A stretch of 64,000 bases of DNA, from positions 248,001-312,000 of the forward strand of contig JAOBSW010000108.1 of NCBI GenBank assembly GCA_026214975.1. Reading direction: 5' to 3'. Made by a program: the position numbers and the translations under genes. A model generated the notes under the pieces. That model was not told where the DNA came from. It saw only the letters and a list, made by a program, of their open reading frames with translations, and searched no databases. Position 1 is the first letter of the stretch. The number at the start of each line of letters is the position of its first letter. Of this stretch, positions 12,106-24,458 are shown in pieces. The DNA comes from Gentiana macrophylla (lineage: Eukaryota > Streptophyta > Magnoliopsida > Gentianales > Gentianaceae).

Positions 12106-13490
12106 TGTTGGTCCCAGAGAAGGGTGAAAATATAGTCATAGGGAGGGTGAATGACTAGATTGGAGTTTCAAAAACTTTTCTTATTTTAAAAGCTTTTGGG
12201 CAGCGGATAAGTCCCTTCTTAATAATGGTTTCAAAGTAGTTCAAGCACACACAGAATGTAAATAAGGTGCCGTAAAGAAATGTTGTAAAGTAAAGTGCAG
12301 TAAGTAAATGAACATAAAGGATTATAGTGGTTCAGGGTGGTGTATTCCCTTAATCCACTCTTCTCCTGTGATGTTTGGAGGAAATCACTATTGTCTTTCA
12401 CCGATACAATAGTTATGATTGTCCTTGGCTACACAAGCTTCACAATCTCCAGACTATCACTCCCTCGCAACAAAAGCTTCAGTGACTCAGTCTTCCACAC
12501 TGCTCATTGGGAACAAATCCTTCAACATCTATCACTTAATTCAAGGGTGCATTTCCTTCTCAGACAATATGATTCTATTGCTTCAGATTTTAGTGAATTG
12601 GATTCATAGAGGGTTGATCAAACTCAGTACTTGATATAGATTTGATGCTCTGTTTTCTGAGTTTGATCTTCTTGATATGTCTATTTAGTTCAGAAAGAAG
12701 GCTTGTGAAATTGGTAGAGTTTCAGCACTTTGATCTCTCTGTGTGTATTTTTCTTTTTTGTATTTCTGTCAATGCCTTCTATTTATAACCTTGATTTCCT
12801 TGATTCAAAAATTCGTCCGTTGGCTATTTAATTCTCAGAATCATCCTTGATTCTGTCTTGATTTAATCCTTCTTGATTTTGGTGATCTGGAGTATCTTCA
12901 AACGTTCATCATAAATCTGTCATTGATTGATTCTGCATTAATTGCTTGATCATTGATTTAATTATATTACAGATCTCATGAGTATCAGATTTGACTTACT
13001 TGGATGTTCTAGTTATTATTTCGCCATTGAGATACTCTTCACTGTTGTTCCATTAGTCAGCCGGCAGAACCTTCACTTATCCGGTTTGCTGTTTTTCCTT
13101 TTACATTGATTCCTGATGTCCAATGTATATTTGTACTTCACTGATCCTTGATTTGGGTGAGATCAGCATACACCATATTAAAACAATATATTTCAACACT
13201 TGTAATATATCTTAGACATACCTAAGGTCATCACAGACTTCCTTGGTTGTAAGTCAGTCCATTGGTCTTCATTTCACTGTGTTGGTTCCTTAGTTGTCTT
13301 CACTGAGCTGCTTCAATGTCTTTACTGAGCCGGCCTACCAGTCTATTGCACTGCTTGTCTGACTGAACTTATACAACATGTCAGACTTCTAAGTAAAGCC
13401 TATACAAACATTACTGCTCATTTAGACTTATTTCAGCCTTGCTATAACAGCTAGTATTACCCTCACCAAAACAATAAAATGTTCCTAACA
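12106..13490 (-). repeat. Solo LTR of SIRE-type Copia family A (1,385 bp)
   Basis: The minus strand starts TGTTAGGAACATTTTATTG at 13490 and ends GGGACCAACA at 12106. It is nearly the same length as the Copia-A 5' LTR (61449-62832, 1,384 bp) and collinear with it. A TATA-like TTATAAATAG lies on the minus strand near 12778-12787. It is flanked by exact TACCA duplications with no internal sequence, as expected from recombination between the two LTRs of one insertion. Confidence 0.93.
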
Positions 13491-13495
13491 TACCA
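13491..13495. repeat. TSD TACCA, right of solo LTR
   Basis: Partner of 12101-12105. Confidence 0.93.
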
Positions 13496-14195
13496 CATGC
13501 ACAATAAAGATTTCAAGCAAAACATATGTCAAGTAGAAATTCATAAGCTCCCCATTACTCAGTACCTACAAATGCATCATTGTGCCATGTGATAAATCTT
13601 TTGTGATAGTGCATTCATGAAAAAAGTCAAGTTAAAGAGACCCCACAATCTTAACTTATTAGTGTGCATACTCGCTCTTCTTTCCTTCAAACTCAGGAAA
13701 ACAACGTGAAACGTTAATCAGACCTTGCGGACTCGGGTACTGAGTACTACTCAAAGGTTCTCGTTTGTTTTTATTTTTATGTGAGGGTCGTATATCTTAC
13801 GTTCTGAATTTGCTTCCCTCCTGCCTTTATGATTTTTGCATTTAATTTATTTTTTGGAAACTTTCTCTCTGATTTTTCTTTTATCCTCACTCTCTCACAA
13901 GCCCGTTTTTGTATTTTATATTTTTTTATTTGGCGGTTTTTCTCTCTGGTTTTTCTTTTATCATCACTTTCTCACAAGCTCATTTTTGTCCTATTTTACC
14001 TTTATTGGAATTCACAGTTGATGCCATCATCCTACAACAATTAGTTAAAGTATTTGAGGGGTGTCCCTGTAAAAATTGAGGCATTAGAGCAATACCTATT
14101 GGTATTTGAAAATACAATATATACATATATATGTATATATATATATACACACACTATGGATTCAAAATTCACGAGGCCCTTAATTTCATAGATTC

Positions 14196-14212
14196 GGGGG
14201 GGGGGGGGGGGG
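14196..14212. repeat. G17 homopolymer with nearby C8
   Basis: Seventeen consecutive G, followed about 30 bp later by eight C (14239-14247 region), just right of a TA/CA microsatellite (14110-14153). It can form a G-quadruplex or a hairpin. Homopolymer length is uncertain in most assemblies. Confidence 0.9.
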
Positions 14213-14997
14213 CGGCTCTAGGCCATGGCCCATTTGGACCCCCCCCAAGGGTGCCTAATATCCACCGATAAGTGTCGATTCTCAGTCTAAGATAACTCTT
14301 CATCCAATCCAGAATACTTCTCACTACTTCATGCAAAATAACGCATGCTCATTCATCCAAATTAAATTGAATATGATATAGCCAATTTCAAATCATTCTT
14401 GGGTTTCTCTTTTACTGATTCCTTACTTAGGACGTTCAATAGACAAGCTAAAAATAGTGTTGAAATTTTTGAATTACCCATTTTATTATCAAGCTAAGAC
14501 CGCCTAACCCCACTACTCTAGGCATTGTCCACAATGACTATAAAAAGTGAAAAAAGATAAGGTAATTAGCTCTGGAATTGGCTGTCATAGTGCAGTGATA
14601 AATCATGGAACATGACTATCGTGAATCAGTCCCCACGCTATCCATCTTTCAAGTATTTTCATGTATTTCAAGCATCTTCCAAAAACTGTGAGAGACATGC
14701 AAAGAACAATAAGAAAATAAGATGGCAGTAATTGAGCATACCCGAGGAATGTGCGAAAACAATTTATGTCCCTTTATTCTTTATTGACCTAAGCAAAATG
14801 CGAAAACTTTTAGGAGGGTATCATAAGATAATTTGTAAGGAAAAAACCACATATATTCGGTGTCGCATGACAAGGGATATATGTGATAAAAGAAACCTTT
14901 CCGTTTGTCATCATACTTTTATTGACTCAATTAAAAATAATCAAAGCAAAGTAAATAAGGGTTTTAGAAATAGTTCTGAATTTTTAGTCACTAGCTC

Positions 14998-15256
14998 AAA
15001 AGTAACTCTATATCCCATGTCATAGAATTTACTAGTGCTGAAGGTGATTTTAAATGAGTCCTTCAACATAAGCTACATTTCTGATCTTCAATCCATTCTT
15101 GATTAAAGTTCCATAACCTCTTGTATAACTAGGCTTGTCTTTTCCACCAAAATTGACTTTGGGTCCATCCTTAGCTTGAAAATAAACAAGAAAGTCTTTT
15201 CTCCTTGTCATGTGTCTAGAGTAACCACCATCAAAATACCATATTTCCTGCAAAAT
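14998..15256 (-). pseudogene. Copia-B2 protease fragment
   Basis: The reading frame at 15050-15253 contains WYFDGGYSRHMTRRK, then a PKVNFGGK and IKNGLKIRNVAYVEGL stretch. This is the Copia aspartic protease start and the following linker. The Copia-B1 paralogue at 25270-25671 has the usual DSGCSRHM, so here the Ser and Cys after the catalytic Asp are replaced (DGGY). The frame is open for only 67 residues and is cut at 14998. It is not functional. Confidence 0.8.
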
Positions 15257-16631
15257 AAGTTAATAAGTTTTAAGTACCCAATTCGGTTTGGGTCCAGAAG
15301 GGTCAGTTGTAAGTACAACATTTGGGATATTTCCATAGGGTCTCCTTTGGAAATTGTTGTGCTTGTTATCATATATATAATATACATTCCCATAATGTCT
15401 ATTTCTGGATTGTGTCTTATTTATATACTCTCTCAAGTCTTTTGGTCTCAACTGACTTCCATATTGCCTTCTAATATTGAAACTGAGTAATAACCATCAT
15501 TCTGATGTCTGTGATGAACATCTCTATACTTAGGTCTATGCTGACTTCTGTACTGAGGATTCTATTGAGATCTATGATAAGTTCTCTGTGGAGTCCTTTT
15601 TTGAGACTTGTAGTAAGTTCTCTGTTATGAGTGATTGTTATTTTCAGTTTTAGCAATAGGTTTAGAAAAGTTCCAATCCTCATCATTGGGAAATAACCTG
15701 CCCTTCCCCCAGAGTTTGTAATTCCTTGAATGATTGTCATTCTTGGATTTGATCTTTTTTGGTTCTTAGCATGGTTAGCTTCTGTAGATCTGGCATTTGG
15801 TCTACCATCCTTGTTTCTTGTAGCTGATATACCTTTAGAATTACCTTTGTTATATTGTGCAGCTGACTTTGTAGAAAACTAATGTTGAAACTGGGTTGAC
15901 TTATTTTGGTCTGACTTAACTGGTTCAGCATGCTTCTCGGTTTAAGGATTTTGTTCACCTATGAACTTAATACCAGTTTACTAGTTCCTTCATTTCAAGT
16001 TTGTTGTGTGTCAAATCCTAAGCCAGTTTTGTCACCAAAAGGATTTCCGGATTTGAATCTAGTTGCAGAACTTGATTCAGCAAGAGATTCAGCTGCTACT
16101 ATTGAAATAGTAGGTTGATGATGATTCTTTGCTTGATCGGGTCTTAGCAGTATCTAAATGTTCAATTTTGTTTTTAATCTTTCGACTTCTAAAATTAGAG
16201 ATTCTGTCTCTGTTTTGATTGACTCATAACCATTTTGTATTGCTACAACTGATTCATCAATTCATCGAGAGTTTCGTCTAATTCAATATTTTTAGGATTA
16301 GAACCATCTATTGGAGACATGCATTTTGTATGGAATTTTGTGCTGAGGTGTACCTAGCATTAGATTCTCATACCTCATTTGAGTTTTCCATGTGAGCCAT
16401 TAAAGCCGTGTCACCAGAGAGTGCCTTTTCAGTTTCACCTTCATAATTCGACTCATCACCAGCTAATAATGCTCTTCTTCCGGTTCTTCTTTGTTGAGTT
16501 CTCTTATTGGTCAATTCTGGACATTCAAGCTTGTATTGTCCTGGCTTTTTGCAGTTGAAGCGTAAGTAATCATCATCTTTCTTTCTTTCTGGAGTTTTCT
16601 TGATGTTTTTTTTGAGTAAATGGTTGTCCAT
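15257..16631 (-). pseudogene. Copia-B2 gag C-terminus with degenerate zinc knuckle
   Basis: The frame at 16368-16631 carries a CCHC nucleocapsid knuckle relic, FNCKKPGQYKLEC: the first Cys is Arg and the His is Gln, so metal binding should be lost. An acidic linker with repeated Glu and Ser follows. From 15257 to 16360 only broken frames remain of the basic linker between gag and protease. Confidence 0.75.
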
Positions 16632-16671
16632 TTTTCATTCTCCTGATTCTTTTCATCATCAATGCCATTTG

Positions 16672-17421
16672 TTACTCCATATCATCCGACTGTTGAAGAT
16701 TGCTAGCTGATGTTTCTAAGTTGTCATCAGCTGCTGCAAGAGCTGTCATTTTCGGATCCTCAAGTGCTTTGATTGCTACAAACATTACTATGAAATCTTC
16801 ACTAAATTGATATGCCTTTAAATCTGAGAAGATTTTGAAAGTATCTTCTTCATCAAGCTTTCTTGACTCTTCCATGGCTGTCACTTTCATTTTCCAGCAG
16901 GAGGGTAAGGCTTTCAAATTTCTGGTATTGATTTTCTTCTTGGTGTAGACTATCTTGAGAAGTGCTATCTCATCCATAATTGCATTGAACCTTGTTTCCA
17001 TTTGTTCAATGGTTCCTCCAAGTTTCATCTTGAAACCATGAAAATTTTGTTTTGCAATAGAGATCTTGTTCACCTTGATTGAATCAGTTCCTTCATTCAC
17101 CAATTGTAGTTTCTCCCATATCTCTTTGGTAGAGATATAATGTTTGACTTTTAGATACATATTTCTATCCAAGGTTCTGAGAATGATATCTATGGAAACA
17201 TTTTTGAGATTGTTCCTCTTTCTATCATCATTGTTCCACTCACTCTTAGGTTTGGAAACTCTAACTTCAGCACCACCATCAACTCTTTGCATGTAAGTGA
17301 TCTGAATTGTTCCGTCAGTGAGTACATCCATCATTTCATCATATGTAGCTGCAAGGAATGCCAACAAACGTCTTCTATATTCCTCAACACGGTCCATGTT
17401 ACACATAAGCATATTTGTCAA
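16672..17421 (-). pseudogene. Copia-B2 gag N-terminal and capsid region
   Basis: A 249-residue open frame. It has the Copia gag layout: an N-terminal YRRRLLAFLAATYDEMMDV segment, KPKSEWNNDDR, AKEIW-like TKEIWEKLQLVNEGTDSIK, FKMKLGGTIEQMETRFNAI, and LPSCWKMKVTAMEES (compare the LPERW of family A). It would form the virus-like particle that packages the RNA. The first residues are degenerate and the chain ends in a stop before the zinc knuckle, so it is broken. It is homologous to the gags of Copia-P and Copia-A but clearly diverged. Confidence 0.85.
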
Positions 17422-17551
17422 GCATACTGATTGTTGTCAATGATGCAAGTTTTTGAAAACTGTGTTGTGCAAACTCTCAAAGTTGAGAACTAGGATTTTT
17501 CAGAAGATCAACTAAATATTGTTAGAACAAGTTCTTTTTAGAGAACACTAC

Positions 17552-17561
17552 TTCGATACCA
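17552..17561 (-). promoter_or_regulatory. Copia-B2 primer-binding site
   Basis: The minus strand reads TGGTATCGAA two bases after the LTR end ACCAACA. It is a one-base variant of the initiator-Met PBS core TGGTATCAGA. Confidence 0.75.
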
Positions 17562-17563
17562 AT

Positions 17564-19391
17564 TGTTGGTCCCTTGAAAAGGCTGACACAAGTTTAGAGG
17601 GGGGTGAATAAACTTGTGACCAAAAACATAGACTTAAAAACAGATTAGTTTCAGTTTTAAACTTGTGGAGTTAAGCTAACTGAGTTGAGTATAAAGCAAA
17701 CAGACTTATGCTGAAACCGAGTTAACCAGCAGTGGATTAAGTTTTAGCCTTTTAACTGATCTTGTTGTATCTATGAAAAATCTTGTTATGCAAAACTGAA
17801 TTCTGACGAATGTTAGTTTGTGTGTTGTGTGAGTATCAATCAGTTATGTATGCTTTGAACAAACTTTATAAAATCAATCACAAGTAATGAAAATTAAATA
17901 ACAGTAAGTAAATGCGTAAAGTAAATAAGGCAAGAAATTATAGAGGTTCTAGGTAGTGTAATCCTTTCAGTCCTCTATTCCGCCTGTGATGCTGGAGGAA
18001 AATTTGACTAGAAGTCTTTGAGCTAGATCGGTTACAAAAAGTCCTGACTTGATAGTCCTTGACTAATCCATAGCCTCACTATCTAAGAAACTATAGAACA
18101 AGTAGTATGGCTGACCTGCAACTGATTGCATTGGTCCTTAGAAGGTACTATTTCCTAATCTCCTGCTCAGCTCCACCACAAACACAGTCTACCCGACTAC
18201 AAAAACAACAAATGTCCTTGGCAATTCCTAGACCGGATTGCTTCACAGTCTAAACCTTTGATTAAAATCAAAGTTGGGCTCAGAATCATGTAAATGATTC
18301 TTGCTTGTGGTTCTTCAAAGTTATGATTTATTGATAAATTCTTTGTAGCTTGAACACTTGGAAGAATTCTTGATAAATCTTGGTGAGCACGATGATAGCA
18401 AAAGATGAGCAGAACTTTGGCTTGATAATTCTCATATTCTTGTGCAAATTCGGTTCTCTTGGGTGCTTGATCCTTGTTGCAAAGTCCTCTATGTATAGTG
18501 AGAAATTCCACCGTTCATCTTGTTTGAATTTGAATCCACTTTTCTATCTAATGGCTATATGACATATATCAGTGACCATTCTGGCATATTAGTCCATCAT
18601 CCAATGAAAGTGCTTGATTTGTGACGTTCGAATTTCCTTTCAGTCCTTGGATGCCTTTAGCTTTAAAATTGAGTATTTGAGAAAGGTCAGTTTTAAGATT
18701 CTTAAACTAATAGGTCAGTTTTCAATCTTTAACTGATCTAAAGCATTAACTGAGTTTTTACTCTTCTTCAAAACTTAGTACTCTATTTTTTATCTGATTT
18801 ACATTGACTTAATCAGAGCACAAAATAACTATTAAGTTATCTAAGATATTGTTGTCCTTATGTATCTTAGTCTTCATACATGATCAATAAAGTCAGTTCA
18901 AGCCATCATAGACTTACCTGAATTCTAACTTTACACTTCTAAATTTACAGTCTCGGCTTTAAGTCTTCATTAAACAGAGTCTGAACCCTCAGTTCTTCAG
19001 TCCTTAAAATTGAGTCTGTGTCCCTTAGTCTTCTTAACTAAGTTTGTCCCCTCAACCTTCTGCTTCTAGATAATTCAACTGAGTTTGTGTCCTTTAGCAA
19101 ACATACCTTCTTCAGTTCTGAGTATATCTCAATTTTGGCTCTAAGTAACACTTCAGTTTCTCGTGAATTATATGTTTCTATGATTTCCATTTTTATGTAT
19201 GATTTCCAGCTTTTAGTTCTAGGACTCTAATAAAAAGATCAGACTCTAATAAATCTTATACATATCATTTCTAGACATCTTTGAGCTTTTAACAGTAACA
19301 GTTAGTTTCAGCACTACATCAATGGGGTATAAACAAACAATTAAATAAATAAAGATGAATCATCATCAAAACTCAAATTTTATTTCTAACA
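17564..19391 (-). repeat. Copia-B LTR shared by two interiors (1,828 bp)
   Basis: The minus strand starts TGTTAGAAATAAAATTTGAG at 19391 and ends GGGACCAACA at 17564. Its ends resemble family A but the body differs. A PPT lies on its upstream side (19392-19404) and a PBS on its downstream side (17552-17561). It therefore serves as the 3' LTR of Copia-B1 and the 5' LTR of Copia-B2 at once. Confidence 0.9.
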
Positions 19392-19404
19392 ATTTTCCCT
19401 TTTT
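19392..19404 (-). promoter_or_regulatory. Copia-B1 polypurine tract
   Basis: The minus strand reads AAAAAGGGAAAAT directly before TGTTAG of the LTR. This is the plus-strand primer site. Confidence 0.85.
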
Positions 19405-19539
19405 GATGATGCCAAAACCCTTCTTAAAAGAAAAGCTTAAATATAAAACAAAGTAAAACTGGAAACTGGATATATCATTAGAATTCTCAAAAACTGGAAC
19501 AAGTTACACAACTGATTGCTAAAAGTTAAAAACATAAGC

Positions 19540-22060
19540 ATTCAAACTTGTTGTGCTTGTGTAACTTTCATATACAATCTATCATTATCATACAACTTAT
19601 ATCCAGTTTCTAAAGTTGTGTCTTCTTTAGAGAAGGTTCTATTGTAGTCAACTTGACTTGATTGCTTCTGTTTTCTCCATAAGATTAACTTGGGAAGATC
19701 ATCACTGTCCCTGTAGTAATCTTCAAATTCATTAATATGTATCTTCATATGTTCCTTCTTCTCCTTGTTTCCAAAACTTTCTTCCATTCTTCTCATCTTC
19801 TTGTGATTCATCATCTTCTGAGACTGATAAGTTTATGATAAGAAATATGGAAGAGATTCTTCAAAATAACTATACTTGTACTTTGACTTGACATGATTGT
19901 AGTCCTTGGGAAACTTTATCCATAAATCTTGTGTTAGAGCTGCTCTTTTGTCTCCAGGAATTCTGTAATTCTCAATGAGCTCTACATCACTAAGTCCACT
20001 GAGTCCTTGATATTTTAAACTATGGTTGACTTTACCTTGTCATTCTTGAGTTCCGCAAGTTCAGCTTGCAGTTTCAGTTTCTCTTCTTCAAGCTTCAGCT
20101 TTTCTACTTCAACTTCCCCTTTTTTTGCTTCATATAATAGATTAATTAGCAGATGTGTTTCTTTCTGATCATCTGCGATGCCTTTTTGAGAAGTGAGGAT
20201 TTGTGAAAGCTATGTTTCTAGACCATAAATTCTTTGGTTCAAGTGCCATTCAGCTTAGGCACGAATTTCTCGGTCTTCGAAAGTTGCTATTTCCAGCTTT
20301 TCCTTCAATTGGAGTATTTATAATGCTGATTATTATGTTGTTCGCTTGATTGTGTCCAGCTTTGAGTGCAAAGAAATATCAGTCCTTTTCATGTAATATA
20401 GATATCCTGTGATTTTTCACAGGAGATTTTCGTAATCTTTTTTTTAGTAAGTAAATAGTCTAAGGCAGTTTGTACTTTTCTGAGTTCTTTAGTTGTCAAA
20501 ATTCAGTTGGATCTACATCTTCTTTGATTGTTGATTGAGTTTCATTGACCACAAGCATCAGTTCTTTTCCAACCTCTTCAACTTGCTTCTGATTGTCAGT
20601 TGTCTATGACCCAACTGGCAATGCTTCTGTCTGAGCAATTGATTTTTTCTTGAGTTTCCGTTTTGTTTTCAGTTTGCAAAACTGAGTCTTGATCTGCCAG
20701 TTTCTTCGAGTCGTCATCCTTATATTCATCATCATGCTTCCTTCGTTTTTTTTTGGGTGCTGATGATTCAACTGACTTCTTCTTCTGTTGTCCTTTTTCT
20801 TTAAGTAATTTGTAGCATTTTGTTAGGAATTCATCCATGGGGAATAATGCTTACAAATCTTCTACTTGAAGATTTTCACGAAACACTTTTCTTTAGTTCT
20901 TAGGGTTTCCTTGAAAGATTCCTGAGAGTCCATAGTCTTTAACTTCATTTTCATGAGTTTGATGATTCTTTCTGGGTTAATGTGACTCTCTTGTTGCTGA
21001 GTGTGCTGACTCTCTTCTATAGTATCCATAGCATAAACTGTTTCTCTGATGATATTGGTCTCTTGTGAGAAACATTTTCAGCTAACTGATCATTTGCCGA
21101 TGCCAGTTTCAGTTCTTCTTCCCCTTTAATTGGTGTTGTCTTGCTCGTTAAAGTTCCTTAACTAAAGTTTCTGGTAACAAGCTTCTTTCTACTGCTCTCT
21201 TTTCTTGTCAGTCAGCATTGCGTGTGACTCCTTTTTGTTCAGCTATCTGGTGAGAGACAGTCTTTTTTCCTTCATCCTTTGATACTTCTTTTCTTGAACT
21301 GACAACTGCTGCAGTCTTTTCAGTTTTGCTTGATACAGCAGCTTGTTCAGCTTCCTTTCCACGACTAAGTCTTTCTAGGTAATATTGTATTACCAAACTG
21401 TGTGATTTCTTCAAATGAAGTCTTCCAGTTATCTGTCTTTCTTCAACTTGGGCTCTACTGGTACTTTCAATTTCTGTAATGTGATGCTGTTTTAATTGAT
21501 TGAACACATAACCTGCCCAATTAAAGTCAAATTCATCCCAAATAATATTCAGCAGTTGAATTGCATCCGCTGATATCCATTTTAATCCTTGATATTGTCC
21601 AATGATGGTTTTTCTTATCCATCTGATGACTAAGGTGAATTACTTTTTTAGGCTATCCAAAGATGAATAAACTTCTGCTGGTTTCTCTATTGCAGAAATC
21701 TGAGAGCAAAAAGCTTCATGTTTGAGTCGCAAACGGATTAAATCGATTGATTTCTCAAAGAGTTTCTTGAAATCAAAAAATTGCCGTATGATTTCCGCGT
21801 TAATGCAGATTCTTTCTCCATGAACGGTTGTTACCAGAGAATGCTTCACTACCTTCATATTCTCCCAAAATTGTAGAGTAGCATCCAAATTGCATTCATT
21901 TTCCAATAGATTTACTAGCCCTTATACCCATTTGATCTTCTCAAAGAGTAGGCTAGCCAACAGAGTATAGTTGTTTCTTCTTCAAATTCACCTAAGGTAA
22001 AGGTCTCTCATTTTTCTATTAATCTAGCTTCTTGGGCTTCCTTCGATGCTGACTTTCTTT
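19540..22060 (-). pseudogene. Copia-B1 extra ORF downstream of pol (decayed)
   Basis: Minus-strand frames at 21640-21906, 21208-21507, 20596-20838 and 19542-19814 line up as one decayed protein. The N-terminal part (LQFWENMKVV, GERICINAEIIRQFF) parallels the Copia-A extra ORF (VFWKNAKFV, GKEVVITPGLLNRFL). The middle is followed by a basic block, PKKKRRKHDDE, that looks like a nuclear localisation signal, and by charged coiled-coil-like sequence. The position fits the env-like slot of SIRE/Maximus elements, but I see no membrane segment. The N-terminal part resembles the plant family annotated as putative transposon protein; that link is from memory and unverified. Confidence 0.65.
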
Positions 22061-22489
22061 TCTATGTTTGATAATATATTTTTTTGAGAGGATATATAGA
22101 GGGGTAGAAGGTTATAGATATGATCCCACGGTCTTTTATGAGTCGTGTAGTACTCTTCAGAATTCCTCTGAGTATATCGGTATTCGATGCATGTACTACT
22201 TCATTTTGTGGGTTCACACGCAACATTTTCTTACAAATTCGGTGGTAATTAATTGTGATGTGACTTTTGTCAAAGTTATCCTTTTAACCTTTGAAAACCC
22301 TTCACTAGATAAAACTGAGTTGAAGTATCAGTAGTTAGTCCATTGTAGAGGTCAGTTCCAATCCTGAACAATTACGTAGTCGGTTTGACATTGTTGATGT
22401 CAATGACTGATCTGTGAAGTGAGCTCACCCAACATGACAAAGATCAATCCCCTTGAAGAATCTTAGTTGCATAACTGACTTAGATGACT

Positions 22490-24000
22490 ATTATTATTCC
22501 CAATTCAGTTCTCAGTTTAGAAAACCTTTGTTTATCTAGAGGTTTTGTAAAAATATCAACCAACTAGTCCTCAGTTGGTATATAGAGAACTGTGGCGTCT
22601 TTCTTCTCTACATGGTCTCTTATGAAGTGATGTATCATATCAATGTGTTTGTCCTTGAATGTAGAACTGGGTTATCTATTATTTCTATTGCACTTGTGTT
22701 GTCACACATAATAGATATAAAACCTTCTTCAATTCCATAGTCTCTCAGTTATTGTCGAATCCATAGAACTTGAGCACAACAGCTTCCAGCTGCAATGTAT
22801 TTAGCTTCAATTGTTGATGTTGAAATTGAGTTTTGCTTTGTTCTAAACCATGACACAAGTCTATTTCCAAGTAACTGACATGTGCCTGAAGTGCTTTTTC
22901 TGTCTATTTGCATCTAGCATAATCAGAGTCTGAGTAAGATATCAGTTTGAATTCTCTTTATCTTGAATACCATATCCCTACTCCAAGTGTGTCCTTAAGA
23001 TACTTCAAGGTTCTTTGACAACTATCATATGACCCTCTTTAGGTTTAGTCTGAAATCTTGCACAGACACCCACTGCAAATGATATGTCAGGTCTACTTAC
23101 TGTGGAATAAAGTAGACATCTAATCATTCTTCTGTATAGTGTTTGATCCACATCCTTTCCATCTTTATATTCTTCCAATCTTATGTTGGTACAAATAGGT
23201 GTTGCTATTCCTGCACTGTTCTCCATTCCAAACTTCTTGATAAGTTCTCTTGTGTACTTTGTTTGGTGAATAAAGATTCCATTGTCCATTTGCTTGACTT
23301 GCAATCCAAGAAAATAATTCAATTCACCCATCATACTCATCTAAAATTTTCTCTTCATTAAACTTGCAAATTTCTCACAGAGTTGCTGATTCTCTGATCC
23401 AAAAATGATGTCATCCATATATATCTAAACTAGGAGAGTTCTTTCACCTATCTTCATTCTGAACAAGGTCTTGTCAATTGTTCCTTCGATAAAACCATTG
23501 TCAACTAGAAACTGTGATAGAGTTTTATACTAGGCTCTCGATGCCTAATTCAGTCCATAAAGTGTTTTTTTCAGTTTGAAAACTTTCTCTTATTGATCCT
23601 TGATTTCAAATGCACGGGGTTGTTGCACATAAACTTCCTCTTCAAGTACCACATTCAAGAATGCACTTTTAACATCCATTTGGTAAAATTTGAACTTCTT
23701 GTGTGCTACAAATGCAAGAAATAATCTAATTGCCTTAAATCATGCTACTGGAGCATAAGTTTCATCAAAGTCTATCCCTTTAGCTTGTGAATATTCTTTG
23801 GCCACAAGTCTAGCTTTATTTCAAACAATGTTTCCATCTTCATCAAGTTTGTTTCTGAAGACCCATTTAGTACCAATTATATTAGCATGATCTAGTCTTT
23901 CAACTAATTCCCATTCTTGATTTCAGTCAAATTCTTTGAGTTCTTCCAGCATTGCTAGTTTCCACTTTGGATCTTTCAAAGCTTCTTCTATCTCTTTTGG
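22490..24000 (-). pseudogene. Copia-B1 reverse transcriptase and RNase H (decayed)
   Basis: Stop-broken minus-strand translation shows the Copia RT in order: [48 protein letters not shown], then YMDD (codons at 23410-23421). The open piece 23005-23340 (MGELNYFLGLQVKQM ... LYRRMIRCLLYSTVSRPDI) follows. RNase H lies at 22490-22960 with DRKSTSGTCQ, EAKYIAA and MCDNTSA. It would copy element RNA into DNA in the particle. Several in-frame stops make it inactive. Confidence 0.85.
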
Positions 24001-24458
24001 TTCAGCTTGAGAAAGAAAGCATGCTATCACAGTATCTAACTAATTTCTTGTGCGAACTCCTTATTGAAAATCAACAATCACCTGTTCCTAGGGGTGATCT
24101 CTCATCCATTGATGAATTGAGGTTGCATAATAGGATCTTGATTTTCTTGAACTGGTTCTTCATGAAATTCAGCTTCTGGGATCTGATCTGCTGGGGCTTG
24201 ATTTTCTTCATCTTGTTCGGGATCAGTTTCATTTGATACTGGTTGTTGAACTGTAGGTTCAGTTGTTGGTAACTGAGACTAATCTTGATCTGAAGATTCT
24301 GATAATCTTAACCTTCATATATCTACAAAAACTGACTATGGGTCTTTTGTGACTGAGATTGAGAAACTGGTTCTTGTTTGTCTTCAATTGTATCACCATT
24401 AAAGTCTAGTTCATCGATAACAAAATGTATAGATTCTCATGCTTGAGTATCCATTTGT

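Larger units (their letters stand above)
12021..14997 (-). mobile_element. Athila-like Gypsy 3' non-coding interior (interrupted by solo LTR 12106-13490)
   Basis: After removing the solo LTR, 12021-12105 and 13496-14997 read like the 3' non-coding region of the complete Athila at 31112-32538. Shared landmarks are GGCATTGTCC with CAATGAC followed by TTAGCTCTGGAA, the GAGTACTACTCAAAG block, and the closing TAGTCACTAGCTC at 14983-14997. No coding sequence remains. The next base begins the Copia-B2 fragment. Confidence 0.75.
14998..17563 (-). mobile_element. Copia-B2: 5' half of a SIRE-type Copia interior (gag to protease), truncated
   Basis: Minus-strand interior downstream of the LTR at 17564-19391. 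It runs from the PBS through gag and the zinc knuckle into protease and stops abruptly at 14998. Its 3' end overlaps the same region of Copia-B1 (25430-26001), and the two differ at many sites, so they are different insertions. Confidence 0.82.
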
